Assembly (NCBI RefSeq): GCF_041080655.1
Contig: NZ_CP163525.1
Span: 9,114,001-9,178,000, forward strand
Source: Streptomyces sp. CG4
Lineage (GTDB): Bacteria > Actinomycetota > Actinomycetes > Streptomycetales > Streptomycetaceae
Direction of reading: 5' to 3'
DNA: 64,000 nt
In this document: in pieces, positions 25,974 through 35,221 of the stretch
Numbering within the stretch: position 1 is the stretch's first letter
Layout: every line of letters begins with the position of its first letter
The notes under the pieces: generated by a model
What the model was told of the DNA's origin: nothing
What the model saw: only the letters and a program-made list of their open reading frames with translations
Databases searched by the model: none
Made by a program: the position numbers and the translations under genes

Positions 25974-28166
25974 ATGTTCCGACGTATTGGCAGTACCGTC
26001 GTCCGACATCCTGTGTGGACGATAGTGGCATGGCTGATCGCCGCGGTGGCGATCGTCGCCACCGCGCCGAGTCTGCCCTCGAACAGTGACGAGAGCAGCT
26101 TTCTACCCAAGAGTTACGAGTCGATCAAAGCGGCGGATCTGCAGCAGAAGGCGTTCCCCAGCGCCTTCACCCCGTCCGCGATCGCGCTCTACCAACGCAC
26201 CGACGGCGGGAAGTTGACCGCCGCCGACAAGCAGGACATCGCCCGGATCACCACCGAACTGGGCAACAAGCACATCGACCAGGTGCAGAAGGTCGTCCCC
26301 GGCCCGCCGTCCAAGGACGGCAGGTACCACCTGACCCTGGTCCAGATGGACAGCAAGAACGCGGGTCAGCCCAAACAGGCGGACGCGGCCAAGACGTTGC
26401 GCGACGACGTCAAACAACTGGCCAAGGGCACGCACCTCGACGTCAAGCTCGGCGGCTCCGCCGCCCAGGCCCTCGACCAGCAGGATTCGTCCAAGCGGGG
26501 TCAGGCCCTGATCGGCTTCGGCACCTTCGCCATCATCCTGGTGACCCTGCTGATCATCTTCCGGGCACCGATCCTGGCCGTACTGCCCCTGGTGCTGATC
26601 GGCCTGGTGTCGGCCGTCGCCAACGGTCTGATCGCCTACGCCACCAAGCTGTTCGACCTCCAGGCCAACAGCTCGATCTCGTCGATCCTGATCGTCGTGC
26701 TCTTCGGCGTGGGTACGGACTACTTCCTCTTCCTGATGTTCCGCTACCGCGAACGCCTGCGCGCCGGTGACGAACCCAAGGAAGCCATGGTCAACGCGGT
26801 CGGGCGGGTCGGTGAGGCCATCGCCTCGGCGGCCGGCGCCGTCATCATCGCCTTCCTCGCGCTGGTGCTGTCCACCCTCGGCTTCCTCAAGCAGATGGGC
26901 CCGGCGCTCGCCATCGCGGTCGGCGCGACCCTCGTCGCGGGTCTGACCCTGATCCCGGCGGTGGTCTCGCTCATCGGACCGAAGGTCTTCTGGCCGTCCA
27001 AGTCCTGGCAGAAGGAGCCGGACAACGCCCGGTTCGCCGCGTTCGGCCGCGGTGTGCAGCGCCGCCCGGCGCTTACCGCCGCGGTGTCCGGCCTCATCCT
27101 GGTCGCGCTGTCGCTCGGCATCTTCAGCTTCCACGCCACGTTCGACCTGGCATCGGGCTCCATGCCGAAGACCAAGGAGTCCATGGTCGTCCAGGACCAG
27201 ATGCAGCAGGCGTACTCGGCGGGCGCCGCGGCACCCACCGACGTCTATCTGTCCAGTGCCGACGGCAAGCCGCTGGACAAGGCCGGCTTCGACACGTACG
27301 CGCAGAAGCTGGGAGCCGTGGACGGGGTCGCCAGCGCCCGGGTGACGCAGCTCAACAAGGAAGGCACCACTGCCGACTTCACCGTCACGCTCAAGTACGA
27401 GGCGTCGACGGACAAGGCGATCGACACCGTGGGCAAGGTGCGCGACGTCGCCCACTCCGACGCGCCTGACGGCACCAAGGCCGTCGTCGGTGGCATGTCC
27501 TCGATCTACAAGGACATCAACACCGCGGTGAACCACGACTACAAGACGGTCTTCCCGGTCGCCGCCGTCCTCATCATGGTCATCCTGGGCCTGCTGCTGC
27601 GCAGCGTCGTCGCGCCCTTGTACCTGATGGCCTCGGTCGGCCTCGGCTTCGGCGCCACCCTCGGCGCCACCGTGTGGATCTTCCAGAAGGGAGAGGGGCA
27701 CTCTGGCCTGATGTTCATGCTCCCGGTGATCATGTATCTGTTCGTGGTCGCCATCGGCACGGACTACAACATCCTCATGATCGCCCGGCTTCGTGAGGAG
27801 GCCCGCGAGGGCCGCGAGCCGCGCGAGGCGGCCGGCATGGCACTGCGGCACGCCGGGCCGACCGTCGCCGCGGCCGGCTTCATCCTGGCGGCGACCTTCG
27901 CCACGATGATGCTGGCGGGCAACTCGCTGCTCACGGAGATGGGATTCGCGGTGTCCTTCGGCATCGCCGTCGCCGCCTTCGTCATGGCGATGTTCTTCAC
28001 CCCGAGCCTCACCGCACTCATCGGCCACGCCGCTTGGTGGCCGGGGCACGGCGACCGGAGCGAGGTGACGACGCCCGGGGCGGGCACCGGACCGAACGGA
28101 CCTGTCTCGGCCTACGCCACCGAACGGGACTCCATGGCCCACGATCACGCGGGACGCCGCGACTAG
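25974..28166 (+). CDS. second MMPL-family RND-type transporter
   Basis: 730 residues from the ATG at 25974, which has a perfect AGGAGG site; an upstream in-frame start is not needed. The standard plan appears: N-terminal helix (PVWTIVAWLIAAVAIVATA), first outer domain (about 40-180), helices with VLFGVGTDYFLFLMFRYRER near 260, second half starting PALTAAVSGLILVALSLGIF near 360, an outer domain, and helices with FVVAIGTDYNILMIARLREE near 605. Likely exporter of lipid-like or peptide-like molecules. It has no adjacent regulator, and the 245-base region 25729-25973 before it shows no clear operator. A strong terminator follows 14 bases after the stop. It is not a close copy of the first MMPL protein. 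Confidence 0.92.
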   Translation: MFRRIGSTVVRHPVWTIVAWLIAAVAIVATAPSLPSNSDESSFLPKSYESIKAADLQQKAFPSAFTPSAIALYQRTDGGKLTAADKQDIARITTELGNKHIDQVQKVVPGPPSKDGRYHLTLVQMDSKNAGQPKQADAAKTLRDDVKQLAKGTHLDVKLGGSAAQALDQQDSSKRGQALIGFGTFAIILVTLLIIFRAPILAVLPLVLIGLVSAVANGLIAYATKLFDLQANSSISSILIVVLFGVGTDYFLFLMFRYRERLRAGDEPKEAMVNAVGRVGEAIASAAGAVIIAFLALVLSTLGFLKQMGPALAIAVGATLVAGLTLIPAVVSLIGPKVFWPSKSWQKEPDNARFAAFGRGVQRRPALTAAVSGLILVALSLGIFSFHATFDLASGSMPKTKESMVVQDQMQQAYSAGAAAPTDVYLSSADGKPLDKAGFDTYAQKLGAVDGVASARVTQLNKEGTTADFTVTLKYEASTDKAIDTVGKVRDVAHSDAPDGTKAVVGGMSSIYKDINTAVNHDYKTVFPVAAVLIMVILGLLLRSVVAPLYLMASVGLGFGATLGATVWIFQKGEGHSGLMFMLPVIMYLFVVAIGTDYNILMIARLREEAREGREPREAAGMALRHAGPTVAAAGFILAATFATMMLAGNSLLTEMGFAVSFGIAVAAFVMAMFFTPSLTALIGHAAWWPGHGDRSEVTTPGAGTGPNGPVSAYATERDSMAHDHAGRRD

Positions 28167-28179
28167 CGGCAGCGTGACG

Positions 28180-28220
28180 GGGGAGTCCTGCCGAGCCACC
28201 ACGGCCCGGCAGGACTCCCC
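28180..28220 (+). terminator. strong intrinsic terminator after the second MMPL gene
   Basis: Two perfect 14-base arms, GGGGAGTCCTGCCG (28180-28193) and CGGCAGGACTCCCC (28207-28220), with a 13-base loop, 14 bases after the stop codon. Confidence 0.88.
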
Positions 28221-28345
28221 GCCCACGCGTCGCGCCACGCTCCCCCCATCAACTGGGCGCGCGGCACCGGCAGTTAACCCAATCGGGACCCTCGCATCAA
28301 CCGCCGCACGGCCGGACGTCCGACGCGGCGAGCACGCTCGCGTGC

Positions 28346-29445
28346 ATGGCATCGACCGCGTACAGACCCGGACCCACGCGCGCGGCGGCCGTCACGCTGA
28401 CGGCCCTGCTCGTCCTCCTCGCTCCGCCCGCCGGCCGGGCCACGGCCGCCGCGGCGACCCTTCCGCTCGGCGATCCCGGCCTCGCCGAGACCCGTACGAC
28501 GCGGACACTGGCCGACGGCGTGACCCTCACGCGTATCGTCCGGGGGACCGAGCCCGCCCCGCCCGGCCAGATCGACACCACGACCCACGGCCCCTGGAAG
28601 GTCGACGTCCTGACGATCGACCCGCACCGGGCACACGGGCACCTGCGGGCGACGTACGGCCCCGACCTGGCCCGCACGGAGAAGACGACCGAACTGGTGC
28701 GCTCCGCCCAGGCTCTGGCCGGCGTCAACGCCTCCTTCTTCACCTACACCGCCAGCGCGGAGTACCCCGGTGACCCGGTGGGGCTCGGCCTCTACGACGG
28801 ACGGCTGCTCAGCGAGCCCACCGGCGACGACACGGAGGCCGACTTCGTCGTGGACACCCACGGCAACCGCGTTGTGATGGGCAGGGTGAGCTGGACCGGA
28901 AGCCTGCACAACCGGCGGACGGGGGCCACGCTGCCACTGAAGTACGTGAACCATCCGCCCGTCGTGCCGCCCGCCTGCGCCGGCCCGACCGAGCGGCCGG
29001 GGGCTGCCTGCGCACCGACTCCGTGCTCACCGACGAGCAGGGCCGCCGACTGCCCGTCCACCCGGGACTGTTCGGCGTGAATGGCCGCTATCGCCTCACC
29101 GCGCACGGCCGCATCGTGGTGCCCGCCGGCTCGGGCGGCTTCTTCGCACGCAACCCGCGCACCGTCGCCGGTACGACCCGCGACGGCAAGGTCGTGCTCG
29201 CGACCATCGACGGCCGCATGACGACCAGCGTCGGCACCACGCTGGACGACACGGCGGTCGTGGCCCACGCGCTGGGCCTGACCGACGCAGTCAACCTGGA
29301 CGGCGGCGGCTCGACCACGATGTCCGTCCAGGGCACACTGGTCAACCACCCCAGCGGGCCCACCGAACGCGCCGTGGGCGACGCCCTGGTCTTCGTACCC
29401 GACCCTCGCCGCCCCCTGGAATACCGTCCCGCTGCCGGGAGTTGA
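28346..29445 (+). pseudogene. phosphodiester glycosidase (NAGPA-type) gene broken by a frame change
   Basis: The 28346 frame gives a signal peptide (TRAAAVTLTALLVLLAPPAG) and the N-terminal part of a secreted phosphodiester glycosidase-like protein (GVNASFFTYTASAEYPGDPV, DFVVDTHGNRVVMGRVSW). At about 28985-29000 coding sense moves to another frame, which carries the rest: GCLRTDSVLTDEQGRRLPV, MTTSVGTTLDDTAVVAHALG and the family's VNLDGGGSTTMSVQGTLVNH. The join is also shorter than expected from family members as I recall them, so a deletion rather than a single-base slip is likely. The product is probably not made in full length. A sequencing error is a less likely explanation. Confidence 0.75.
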
Positions 29446-29452
29446 TCACCCC

Positions 29453-29929
29453 ATGACTCAAGGACCAGCGCCGCGCCCCCTGTCCGACGCAGCCCTCTCG
29501 GACCTGCTCGCCAAGCAGCAGTTCGGGACGCTCGCCACGGTGAAGCAGAGCGGCCACCCGCACCTGACCACCATGCTCTACACCTGGGACCCCGAGACCC
29601 GCGTCGTCCGGCTGTCCACGACCGCCGACCGCGTGAAGGCACGGCATCTGCGGCGCAATCCGCGGGCGGCGCTGCATGTACAGGGCGGTGACGTGTGGTC
29701 GTTCGCCGTCGCCGAGGGCTCCGCCGAGGTCTCCGAGACCACGACGGTACCCGGTGACGCGGTCGGGCAAGAACTGCTCGCCATGATTCCGCCGGCCGCG
29801 CGACCGGAGGACGCGGACGCCTTCCTCACCCAGCAGGTCGCCGAGCGCCGGCTCGTGATCCGGCTGCGCGTGGAACGGCTGTACGGCACGGTGCTGGACA
29901 TCGACGGCCAGGGCCCGTCCGACCAATGA
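29453..29929 (+). CDS. PPOX-class F420- or flavin-dependent oxidoreductase
   Basis: 158 residues. The split-barrel fold of the pyridoxamine-phosphate-oxidase superfamily is visible: LSDLLAKQQFGTLATVKQSG, HPHLTTMLYTWDPETRVVRL, STTADRVKARHLRRNPRAAL and VWSFAVAEGSAEVSETTTVP. The TADR-KARHLRRNPR helix is typical of actinobacterial F420-binding members. It is expected to reduce or bind a small substrate in the cytoplasm. The gene begins seven bases after the broken glycosidase and ends against a transposase remnant. Confidence 0.85.
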   Translation: MTQGPAPRPLSDAALSDLLAKQQFGTLATVKQSGHPHLTTMLYTWDPETRVVRLSTTADRVKARHLRRNPRAALHVQGGDVWSFAVAEGSAEVSETTTVPGDAVGQELLAMIPPAARPEDADAFLTQQVAERRLVIRLRVERLYGTVLDIDGQGPSDQ

Positions 29930-30108
29930 TCAGCGTTCGCGGAGCCATGGGGTGAGTGAGGCTGCGCGGAGGCCGGTGAGGTGGCGGACGGCCGGCTTGT
30001 CGTAGCGGGTGGTCACGGCTCAGAGCTGCTGCAGGCTGCTGAAGCAGCGTTCGATCACGTTGCGGATCTTGTACTGCCTGGTATCACAGGCCGGCGGTCG
30101 TCCACCGG
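29930..30108 (-). pseudogene. IS5-type transposase C-terminal remnant
   Basis: Read on the minus strand the segment gives GRPPACDTRQYKIRNVIERC, FSSLQQL, a TGA stop, then TTRYDKPAVRHLTGL to the end. This matches the C-terminal pattern of IS5-family (DDE) transposases, in which GGRPPxFD, YKxRNVVERxFxxLKQWRGxATRYDK is usual. The Trp codon of the Gln-Trp pair has become a stop, and no more than about 60 codons remain. No terminal repeats are seen. It touches the stop of the PPOX gene. Confidence 0.75.
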
Positions 30109-30131
30109 CCGTCATCAATTGTCGGATGTGG

Positions 30132-30689
30132 CTAGGCCGCGGGCCGGTCGTTGAGGATGTGCTGGAAGAGCACGTGGTCGCGCCAGGCTCCATTGATTTG
30201 CAGGTACTTGGGCGCGATACCGATCTGCTCGAATCCCGCCTTCGCCAGCACGCGCTGGGAGCCGACGTTGTCCAGGAGCGTGCCTGCCTCTATCCGGTGC
30301 AGGCCGACCTCCTCGTCGGCAAAGCGGCACACGTACCGGGCGGCCAGGGTCGCCAGACCTCGGCCGATGTGCCCCTCGTCGATCCAGTAGCCGAGGTTGG
30401 CGCTTCGGAAAGGGCCCATCGAAATGTTCGAGAGGGTGGCCGTCCCGACGACCTGCCCAGCCTCGGTCAGCACCCAGGGCAGTGCCTGGCCGGTCTCCCG
30501 AAGCTGCAGCCGCTGGCGAATCCGGGCCTTCTGGCCCTCGGTGGTGAAGAACTCCTCGGCCCGGTTCGGCTCCCAGGGCCTGAGGTAGTCACGGTTGAGG
30601 ACGTATGCCTCAGCGAGGGGCCGGGCATCGGATTCCTCCAGAGGACGAATGCGTACCTCGCCGGACAGGACAGCATCGCTTTCGGACAT
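30132..30689 (-). CDS. GNAT acetyltransferase, RimJ/RimL type
   Basis: 185 residues from the ATG at 30689. The RimJ/RimL pattern is clear: VRIRPLEESDARPLAEAYVL, the DYLRPWEPNR loop, LGYWIDEGHIGRGLATLAAR (the acetyl-CoA loop GRGLAT) and GSQRVLAKAGFEQIGIAPKY, LQINGAWRDHVLFQ. Relatives acetylate N-terminal amino groups of ribosomal proteins, or small molecules and antibiotics. No neighbour suggests a substrate. Downstream on its 3' side lies the transposase remnant. Confidence 0.88.
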   Translation of the reverse strand: MSESDAVLSGEVRIRPLEESDARPLAEAYVLNRDYLRPWEPNRAEEFFTTEGQKARIRQRLQLRETGQALPWVLTEAGQVVGTATLSNISMGPFRSANLGYWIDEGHIGRGLATLAARYVCRFADEEVGLHRIEAGTLLDNVGSQRVLAKAGFEQIGIAPKYLQINGAWRDHVLFQHILNDRPAA

Positions 30690-30763
30690 CCGAACAGCAT
30701 AGACGGCCGCGTTTCTGCGACTTCCGGCATGCCGACGGGGAGCACTCTGCGCTCCGCGCGTTA

Positions 30764-30964
30764 GATGATCACCCGTCAGGCACGGTCTTGGGCCCGTTCT
30801 TGAAGACTCCGGCCTTGGGGTTGCCGATACTCGTACCGGATCCCGTCGCCCAGCCGCTCCGAAATCCGGCCCGATCCCCGCTGGTCGAGGTGTTCCTCGG
30901 CCTCCTGCGCGATGTCGCCCACGAGCGCACGGCCACATGGGACGAACAGTCCGGGGACGGCTGA
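30764..30964 (+). pseudogene. possible 3' remnant of an unidentified gene
   Basis: The 325-base gap 30690-31014 holds one stretch with Streptomyces-like codon bias on the plus strand, ending VFLGLLRDVAHERTATWDEQ and a TGA at 30964. There is no plausible start with a ribosome site, so it is at best the tail of a lost gene. Nothing else is seen in this gap. Confidence 0.3.
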
Positions 30965-31014
30965 CGGGCCCGGGCCCGCTTCGGTGCCTGTCCGACACGG
31001 ATACCGTCGGAGCC

Positions 31015-32079
31015 ATGTCGATCACTGCACACCCGCGCGGCTCGGTCCGGCTGCCCGGCGGAGATGCTCTGACCAACGGATTCGCCCTGGAGAGCCGCGG
31101 GACGGACACATGCCGCGCCCTCCTCCGGAACGGGTATGAGCTGGAGGTGTACGACCTGGGCGCAGTATTCGCGGGAGAGCACGTGCCCCGCGCCGTGTTC
31201 CCGTTGCCCTGGCCGGGCTGGGACCGCGGCGTCCACTCGGTGAGTCCCGACGGCACGTTCGCGGTGTTCTCGGGCCAGCGCGCGGTGCGGGCCGTGGGCT
31301 CGGGCGGCGAGACGCTGTGGGAGTACCGGCACGGCTGTTGGGGCCCGGAAATAGGTCACCCGCACACGGGGGACGAGCAGGAGGTGTGCCGGGGACTGGA
31401 GCATGGATCCTGCCGGGTCTCGGACGACGGCCGGCTCGTGTGGGCGTACATCGTGGCCGAGCCGGCCGAGGGCGACTGGGAGGAGCGCTGGGTCGTCCTG
31501 GACGCCCGCGACGGACGCGAGCTGGCCGCGCTGCCGCTGGACAGCGCCGCCGAAGGCTCGCATCACCTCTCCCACCCGGACGGCATCCACATGGGCCTGT
31601 GCATCGGCATGGGCCAGGACGGCATCCTGCTGCACTGGGCACGATGGGACGGCAAGGAGCTGACCGACTGGGACCTGAACGCGAGCATGGACCGCATCCT
31701 GATGGACGTCCATGCCGGGCACGAGGGCTTCCTGACGGTCCAGCACTATGGTGCGGACCTGCGACTGCACGCCCTCGACGGCACCGTCCTCGCCGAGAGA
31801 CCGGCCGAGCCGGGCGACGACGAGGGCCCGCTCGACTGGGACTACACATGCGGCTTCGTGGACGCCGATACCGTCATCGCCTCGACGCTCGACTCCGCAG
31901 AGGGCGAGAACCGTCCCCGCCACTGGATCCTCGACGCCCACACCCTGGAGATACGCGGGCCGGTCGCCTACCCCCAGGGCCCCGTCGACGTCTACGCACG
32001 CCCGCTCGGCGACGGGACCTGGCTCACCTACGACGCGGGCGGCGAGACGCTCAACCGGTGGTCTGTCCAGGCCAATTGA
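31015..32079 (+). CDS. beta-propeller (WD40-like) protein of unknown function
   Basis: 354 residues from the ATG at 31015. Repeated blade-like units are visible (HSVSPDGTFAVFSGQRAVRA, GSCRVSDDGRLVWAYIVAEP, LVLDARDGRELAALPL-type strands, MDVHAGHEGFLTVQHYGADL, RHWILDAHTLEIRGP), spaced as in seven-bladed propellers. No signal peptide or membrane segment is seen, so it should be cytoplasmic. No catalytic motif is recognised. It stands alone, convergent with the TetR gene downstream. Confidence 0.7.
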   Translation: MSITAHPRGSVRLPGGDALTNGFALESRGTDTCRALLRNGYELEVYDLGAVFAGEHVPRAVFPLPWPGWDRGVHSVSPDGTFAVFSGQRAVRAVGSGGETLWEYRHGCWGPEIGHPHTGDEQEVCRGLEHGSCRVSDDGRLVWAYIVAEPAEGDWEERWVVLDARDGRELAALPLDSAAEGSHHLSHPDGIHMGLCIGMGQDGILLHWARWDGKELTDWDLNASMDRILMDVHAGHEGFLTVQHYGADLRLHALDGTVLAERPAEPGDDEGPLDWDYTCGFVDADTVIASTLDSAEGENRPRHWILDAHTLEIRGPVAYPQGPVDVYARPLGDGTWLTYDAGGETLNRWSVQAN

Positions 32080-32103
32080 AAGACGGCGGTGCCGGGCCCC
32101 GTC

Positions 32104-32123
32104 GGCCGGCGCCCGAACCGGCC
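32104..32123. terminator. terminator between convergent genes
   Basis: Arms GGCCGG (32104-32109) and CCGGCC (32118-32123) with an eight-base loop lie in the 49-base gap between the propeller gene and the TetR gene, serving either direction. Confidence 0.5.
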
Positions 32124-32128
32124 GTTCT

Positions 32129-32875
32129 TCAGCCGTCGGTGGCGAGACGGTCGAGCCACTCGCGGAGCAGATGCCGCTCAGCGGCGCTGAGAGCCGTCTG
32201 CTCGGGCAGCGTGGCGCGCAGGGCCCGGGCGGCGCCGGCCGGGCCGGTGTCTTGTACGGCGGGCTCCTGGCGGGTGACGGCGGAGACCATGGATTCCCGG
32301 AGCGCGGTCAGCAGGGCCGCAGGGCGGCCGTCCTCGGGCAGGGACAGCCAGGTGAGCACCGCTCCGCGTGCCGTGGCATGGATGATCGCGGTCGCGAGTT
32401 CCTCGTCCACGCGCAGCCAGCCACCGGCGGCCAGGCGCCGGACCCGGCCCCTCAGGATCTTCATGCCGGCCTGGAAAGCGGGCGACGCGGCCCTGGTCGG
32501 CTCGCTGTACATCAGCGTGTAGAGCGCGGGATGGGCCAGGCCGAACTCGACCGCCAGGTCCCAGCCCGCCCGCAGATCCTCCACGAGGTCCTGCGGCTCG
32601 CGGTCGACGCGCTTGCTCGCGAGAAACGTGGCGAAACCGTGCTCGGCCACGGCTTCCAGCAGCCCGTCCTTGTCGCCGAACAGCCGGTAGATGGCCGGCG
32701 GCTGCACCCCTGCCGCGTCGGCGACCCCGCGTGTCGTGACCGCGTCCCGGCCCTCGCGCTCCAGCAGGTCGACGGCGGCCTCGATGACTCGCTGCCGGGT
32801 CTGCTCGCGGACCGGGGGAGCGGTGTCGGAGTCGGCGGCGGGGCCGCTGCCGCGACCTTGTGAACGCACTGGCAT
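32129..32875 (-). CDS. TetR-family regulator, probable repressor of the divergent NmrA-type reductase
   Basis: 248 residues. DNA-binding domain at about 25-70 (RQRVIEAAVDLLEREGRDAV, TTRGVADAAGVQPPAIYRLF, GDKDGLLEAV). The C-terminal domain is of the TetR_C_33-like type as far as can be judged (FGLAHPALYTLMYSEPTRAA). It is divergent from the NmrA-type gene at 33022, and this pairing of regulator and NAD(P)H-binding protein is common in streptomycetes. A dyad lies in the gap. The ligand is not known. Confidence 0.88.
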   Translation of the reverse strand: MPVRSQGRGSGPAADSDTAPPVREQTRQRVIEAAVDLLEREGRDAVTTRGVADAAGVQPPAIYRLFGDKDGLLEAVAEHGFATFLASKRVDREPQDLVEDLRAGWDLAVEFGLAHPALYTLMYSEPTRAASPAFQAGMKILRGRVRRLAAGGWLRVDEELATAIIHATARGAVLTWLSLPEDGRPAALLTALRESMVSAVTRQEPAVQDTGPAGAARALRATLPEQTALSAAERHLLREWLDRLATDG

Positions 32876-32910
32876 GTATCGATGCTACCGGATCATTGAT
32901 TCCCCCGTTA

Positions 32911-32923
32911 ATATCGCTGATAT
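32911..32923. promoter_or_regulatory. dyad between divergent TetR and NmrA-type genes
   Basis: ATATC-GCT-GATAT (32911-32923) lies in an unusually AT-rich stretch of the 146-base gap, 35 bases upstream of the TetR start. It is a fair candidate for the operator or for overlapping -10 elements. Confidence 0.5.
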
Positions 32924-33021
32924 CGTACACTTGTTATCAACGGTATTCTGCTCGGACCGGGTTCGGATCCGGCTCGGATCCGGCTCGGATTCCTGGAGAA
33001 CATCCTGATCAGGAGGTCATC

Positions 33022-33885
33022 GTGATCATCGTGACCGGAGGCACCGGACAGCTCGGGCGCCATATCGTCGACGGGCTGCTCGCGCGTGTGCCCGCGCAGC
33101 AGATCGGCGTGAGCGTCCGCGACCCGCGCAAGGCGCAGTCCCTGGCTGATCGAGGGGTGCGCGTACGGCAGGGCAGTTTCAGCGATCCCACGAGCCTCGC
33201 CCACGCCTTCGAGGGCGCCACACAGGTGCTCGTCGTCTCGGTCGACAAGCTCGGCGAAGAGGCCGTGCGGGAGCACCGGACCGCCGTCGACGCGGCCGTC
33301 GTGGCGGGTGCTCGCCGCATCCTCTACACCAGCCACATGGGCGCCGGAGCCACCTCACACTTCCAGGCCTGCCGCGACCACGCCGCCACGGAAGAGGCGC
33401 TGCGCGTCTGCGGTGTGCCGTTCACCTCGCTGCGCAACGGCTTCCACGCCGCCAGCGCGCTGCAGTTCCTCGGTCCCGGCCTGGAGACCGGCGAGGTCGC
33501 ACTCCCCGCCGACGGACCGGTCTGCTGGACCGCGCACGCCGACCTCGCCGACGCGGCGGCCGCCATCCTGGCCGACGAGGGCCGGTTCGACGGCCCCACC
33601 CCGCCCCTCACCGCCGCCGAGGCGCTCACCTTCGATGACATGGCCGCCCTCGCCGGTGCACTCACGGGCCGCGTCATCAAGAGGACCACCGTGCCCGACG
33701 ACCAGTTCCGGGAGCAGATGGTCGGCCGAGGCGTACCCGCCGAGAGGGCCGACCAGTTGCTGGGCATCTTCACCGCCGCCCGCGCCGGCGAATTCACGGC
33801 AGTCGATCCGACCCTGTCCACCCTCATCGGCCGCGCACCCTTCACCCTGCAGGCGGTGCTGCGGGAGCGGCTGTCCGGCAACTGA
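33022..33885 (+). CDS. NmrA-family NAD(P)H-binding reductase-like protein
   Basis: 287 residues from the GTG at 33022, five bases after an AGGAGG site. The Rossmann start IIVTGGTGQLGRHIVDGLLA carries the GxxGxxG motif. Further family marks are VRDPRKAQSLADRGVRVRQG, ARRILYTSHMGAGATSHF and the CGVPFTSLRNGFHA segment. The usual YxxxK pair is absent, as in many NmrA proteins, which act as redox sensors or quinone reductases (QorB-like). Probably expressed under control of the divergent TetR protein. Confidence 0.88.
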   Translation: MIIVTGGTGQLGRHIVDGLLARVPAQQIGVSVRDPRKAQSLADRGVRVRQGSFSDPTSLAHAFEGATQVLVVSVDKLGEEAVREHRTAVDAAVVAGARRILYTSHMGAGATSHFQACRDHAATEEALRVCGVPFTSLRNGFHAASALQFLGPGLETGEVALPADGPVCWTAHADLADAAAAILADEGRFDGPTPPLTAAEALTFDDMAALAGALTGRVIKRTTVPDDQFREQMVGRGVPAERADQLLGIFTAARAGEFTAVDPTLSTLIGRAPFTLQAVLRERLSGN

Positions 33886-33950
33886 GGCCGGCAGGCCGTC
33901 GAGGGCACCGGTGACGAGGCGGCCGCCCGCACGCCCGGCGCACGCGGGGT

Positions 33951-33981
33951 CCGGCACCAGGCCGGTTCTGGTAGGTGCCGG
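33951..33981. terminator. terminator between convergent reductase and mannosyltransferase genes
   Basis: Arms CCGGCACC (33951-33958) and GGTGCCGG (33974-33981), with an inner CAG/CTG pairing, lie in the 154-base gap between convergent genes. Confidence 0.6.
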
Positions 33982-34039
33982 TGGCGATACGGCCGTGACC
34001 GTCTCGGCGCCGGTGCGACGCCGCTCGGCTGAGGCGTCC

Positions 34040-35221
34040 TCACAGGGGCTGGCCGGCGAGGCTCGCCAGGTAGGCGCCGTACACCAGGGACACGGCCGTG
34101 AGGCCGCCGCACAGCAGTCGGGCGCGAGGAGAGGGGACCGAGGGCCACGCCCGGGCGAGGGCGCGGGCCGGGGGGATGAGCAGAGGGAACGCCGGCAGGA
34201 GGAAGCGCGGCTTGCACGAGAAGGGGCCGGACACCGCGACCACGAGCAACAGCAGCACGCCCGCGAAGACGAGCAGCGGCAGCGGGGCGCGGTCCAGATA
34301 CAGCCGGCAGAACGACACGATGCCCGCCACGACGACGAACACGGCCACCGGATAGGTCACCCAACTGCCCCGCAACGGCATCGACTCCAGAAACCGCAGG
34401 GGCCCGGCCGAGAGATCCAGGTGTGAGTTCCAGGCACTCTGCACCTGCAGATAGCCGTGAACAAGATCGCCGGTCCGCCCGCCCACCCACAGCACATAGC
34501 CGGCCCAGCCCAGCGGACCGAGGACCGCGCCGGCCAGGAGGCCCGGGGAGGCGCGTCCCCGCTGCCGTACGACCTCGTGCACGGCCGTGACGGCGACGGC
34601 CACGGCGGCCGCGATGCCGTTCGGCCGTGCGAGGCCGGCCAGCAGCGCCAGCGAGCCCGCGGCCGGCCAGCGGCGGCGCAGCACGGCGTACAGGGACCAG
34701 GCGGCACACGCCGTGAACAGCGGCTCGGTGTAGGCCAGGCCGAGGACGACCGATTGCGGCAGTACGGCCCACAGGGCGACGAGAGCGGTGGCGACCCGCC
34801 GGCCGTAGAGGTGATGGCCGATCGCGTAGATGCCCCACGCGGCGAGCGCCGCGGAACCCCAGGCGATCAGCAGCCCGGCCCGCCCCGCGGTCACGGGCAG
34901 TAAGCCGCGCAGGGCCCGGATGAGCCCCGGATACAGCGGAAAGAACGCCCAGTCGGTCTGGACCGCGCCCGAGGCGGTGATGCGCAGCCGGGTGCCGTAG
35001 CCGTGCTCGGCGATGTGCAGGTACCAGACCGAGTCCCACCGGTGGGCGAGGCTCATCCCGAACGGGCGGCCGGCGACTGCGTCGACCAACACCAGGACAA
35101 CCACCCCGGCAAGACGGACCGCCGCGAAGACGGCGAGCGCCCGGAGAACGCCGGGAGGACCCGCCAGCCGGCCGCGGCCGGTCTCACGAGGGTCGTCGGA
35201 CCGCCGCAGCGCGGAGGACAT
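34040..35221 (-). CDS. GT-C type (PIG-V-like) membrane mannosyltransferase
   Basis: 393 residues from the ATG at 35221. About ten hydrophobic segments. The PIG-V signature is present: after the first helix, LAHRWDSVWYLHIAEHGYG, with the catalytic-type Asp in HRWDS, then WAFFPLYPGLIRALRG and LAYTEPLFTACAAWSLYAVL. Members transfer a sugar, usually mannose, from a polyprenyl-phosphate donor on the outer face of the membrane. Acceptor unknown. It is alone on the minus strand and convergent with the reductase gene. The 3' end is close to a good hairpin. Confidence 0.85.
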   Translation of the reverse strand: MSSALRRSDDPRETGRGRLAGPPGVLRALAVFAAVRLAGVVVLVLVDAVAGRPFGMSLAHRWDSVWYLHIAEHGYGTRLRITASGAVQTDWAFFPLYPGLIRALRGLLPVTAGRAGLLIAWGSAALAAWGIYAIGHHLYGRRVATALVALWAVLPQSVVLGLAYTEPLFTACAAWSLYAVLRRRWPAAGSLALLAGLARPNGIAAAVAVAVTAVHEVVRQRGRASPGLLAGAVLGPLGWAGYVLWVGGRTGDLVHGYLQVQSAWNSHLDLSAGPLRFLESMPLRGSWVTYPVAVFVVVAGIVSFCRLYLDRAPLPLLVFAGVLLLLVVAVSGPFSCKPRFLLPAFPLLIPPARALARAWPSVPSPRARLLCGGLTAVSLVYGAYLASLAGQPL

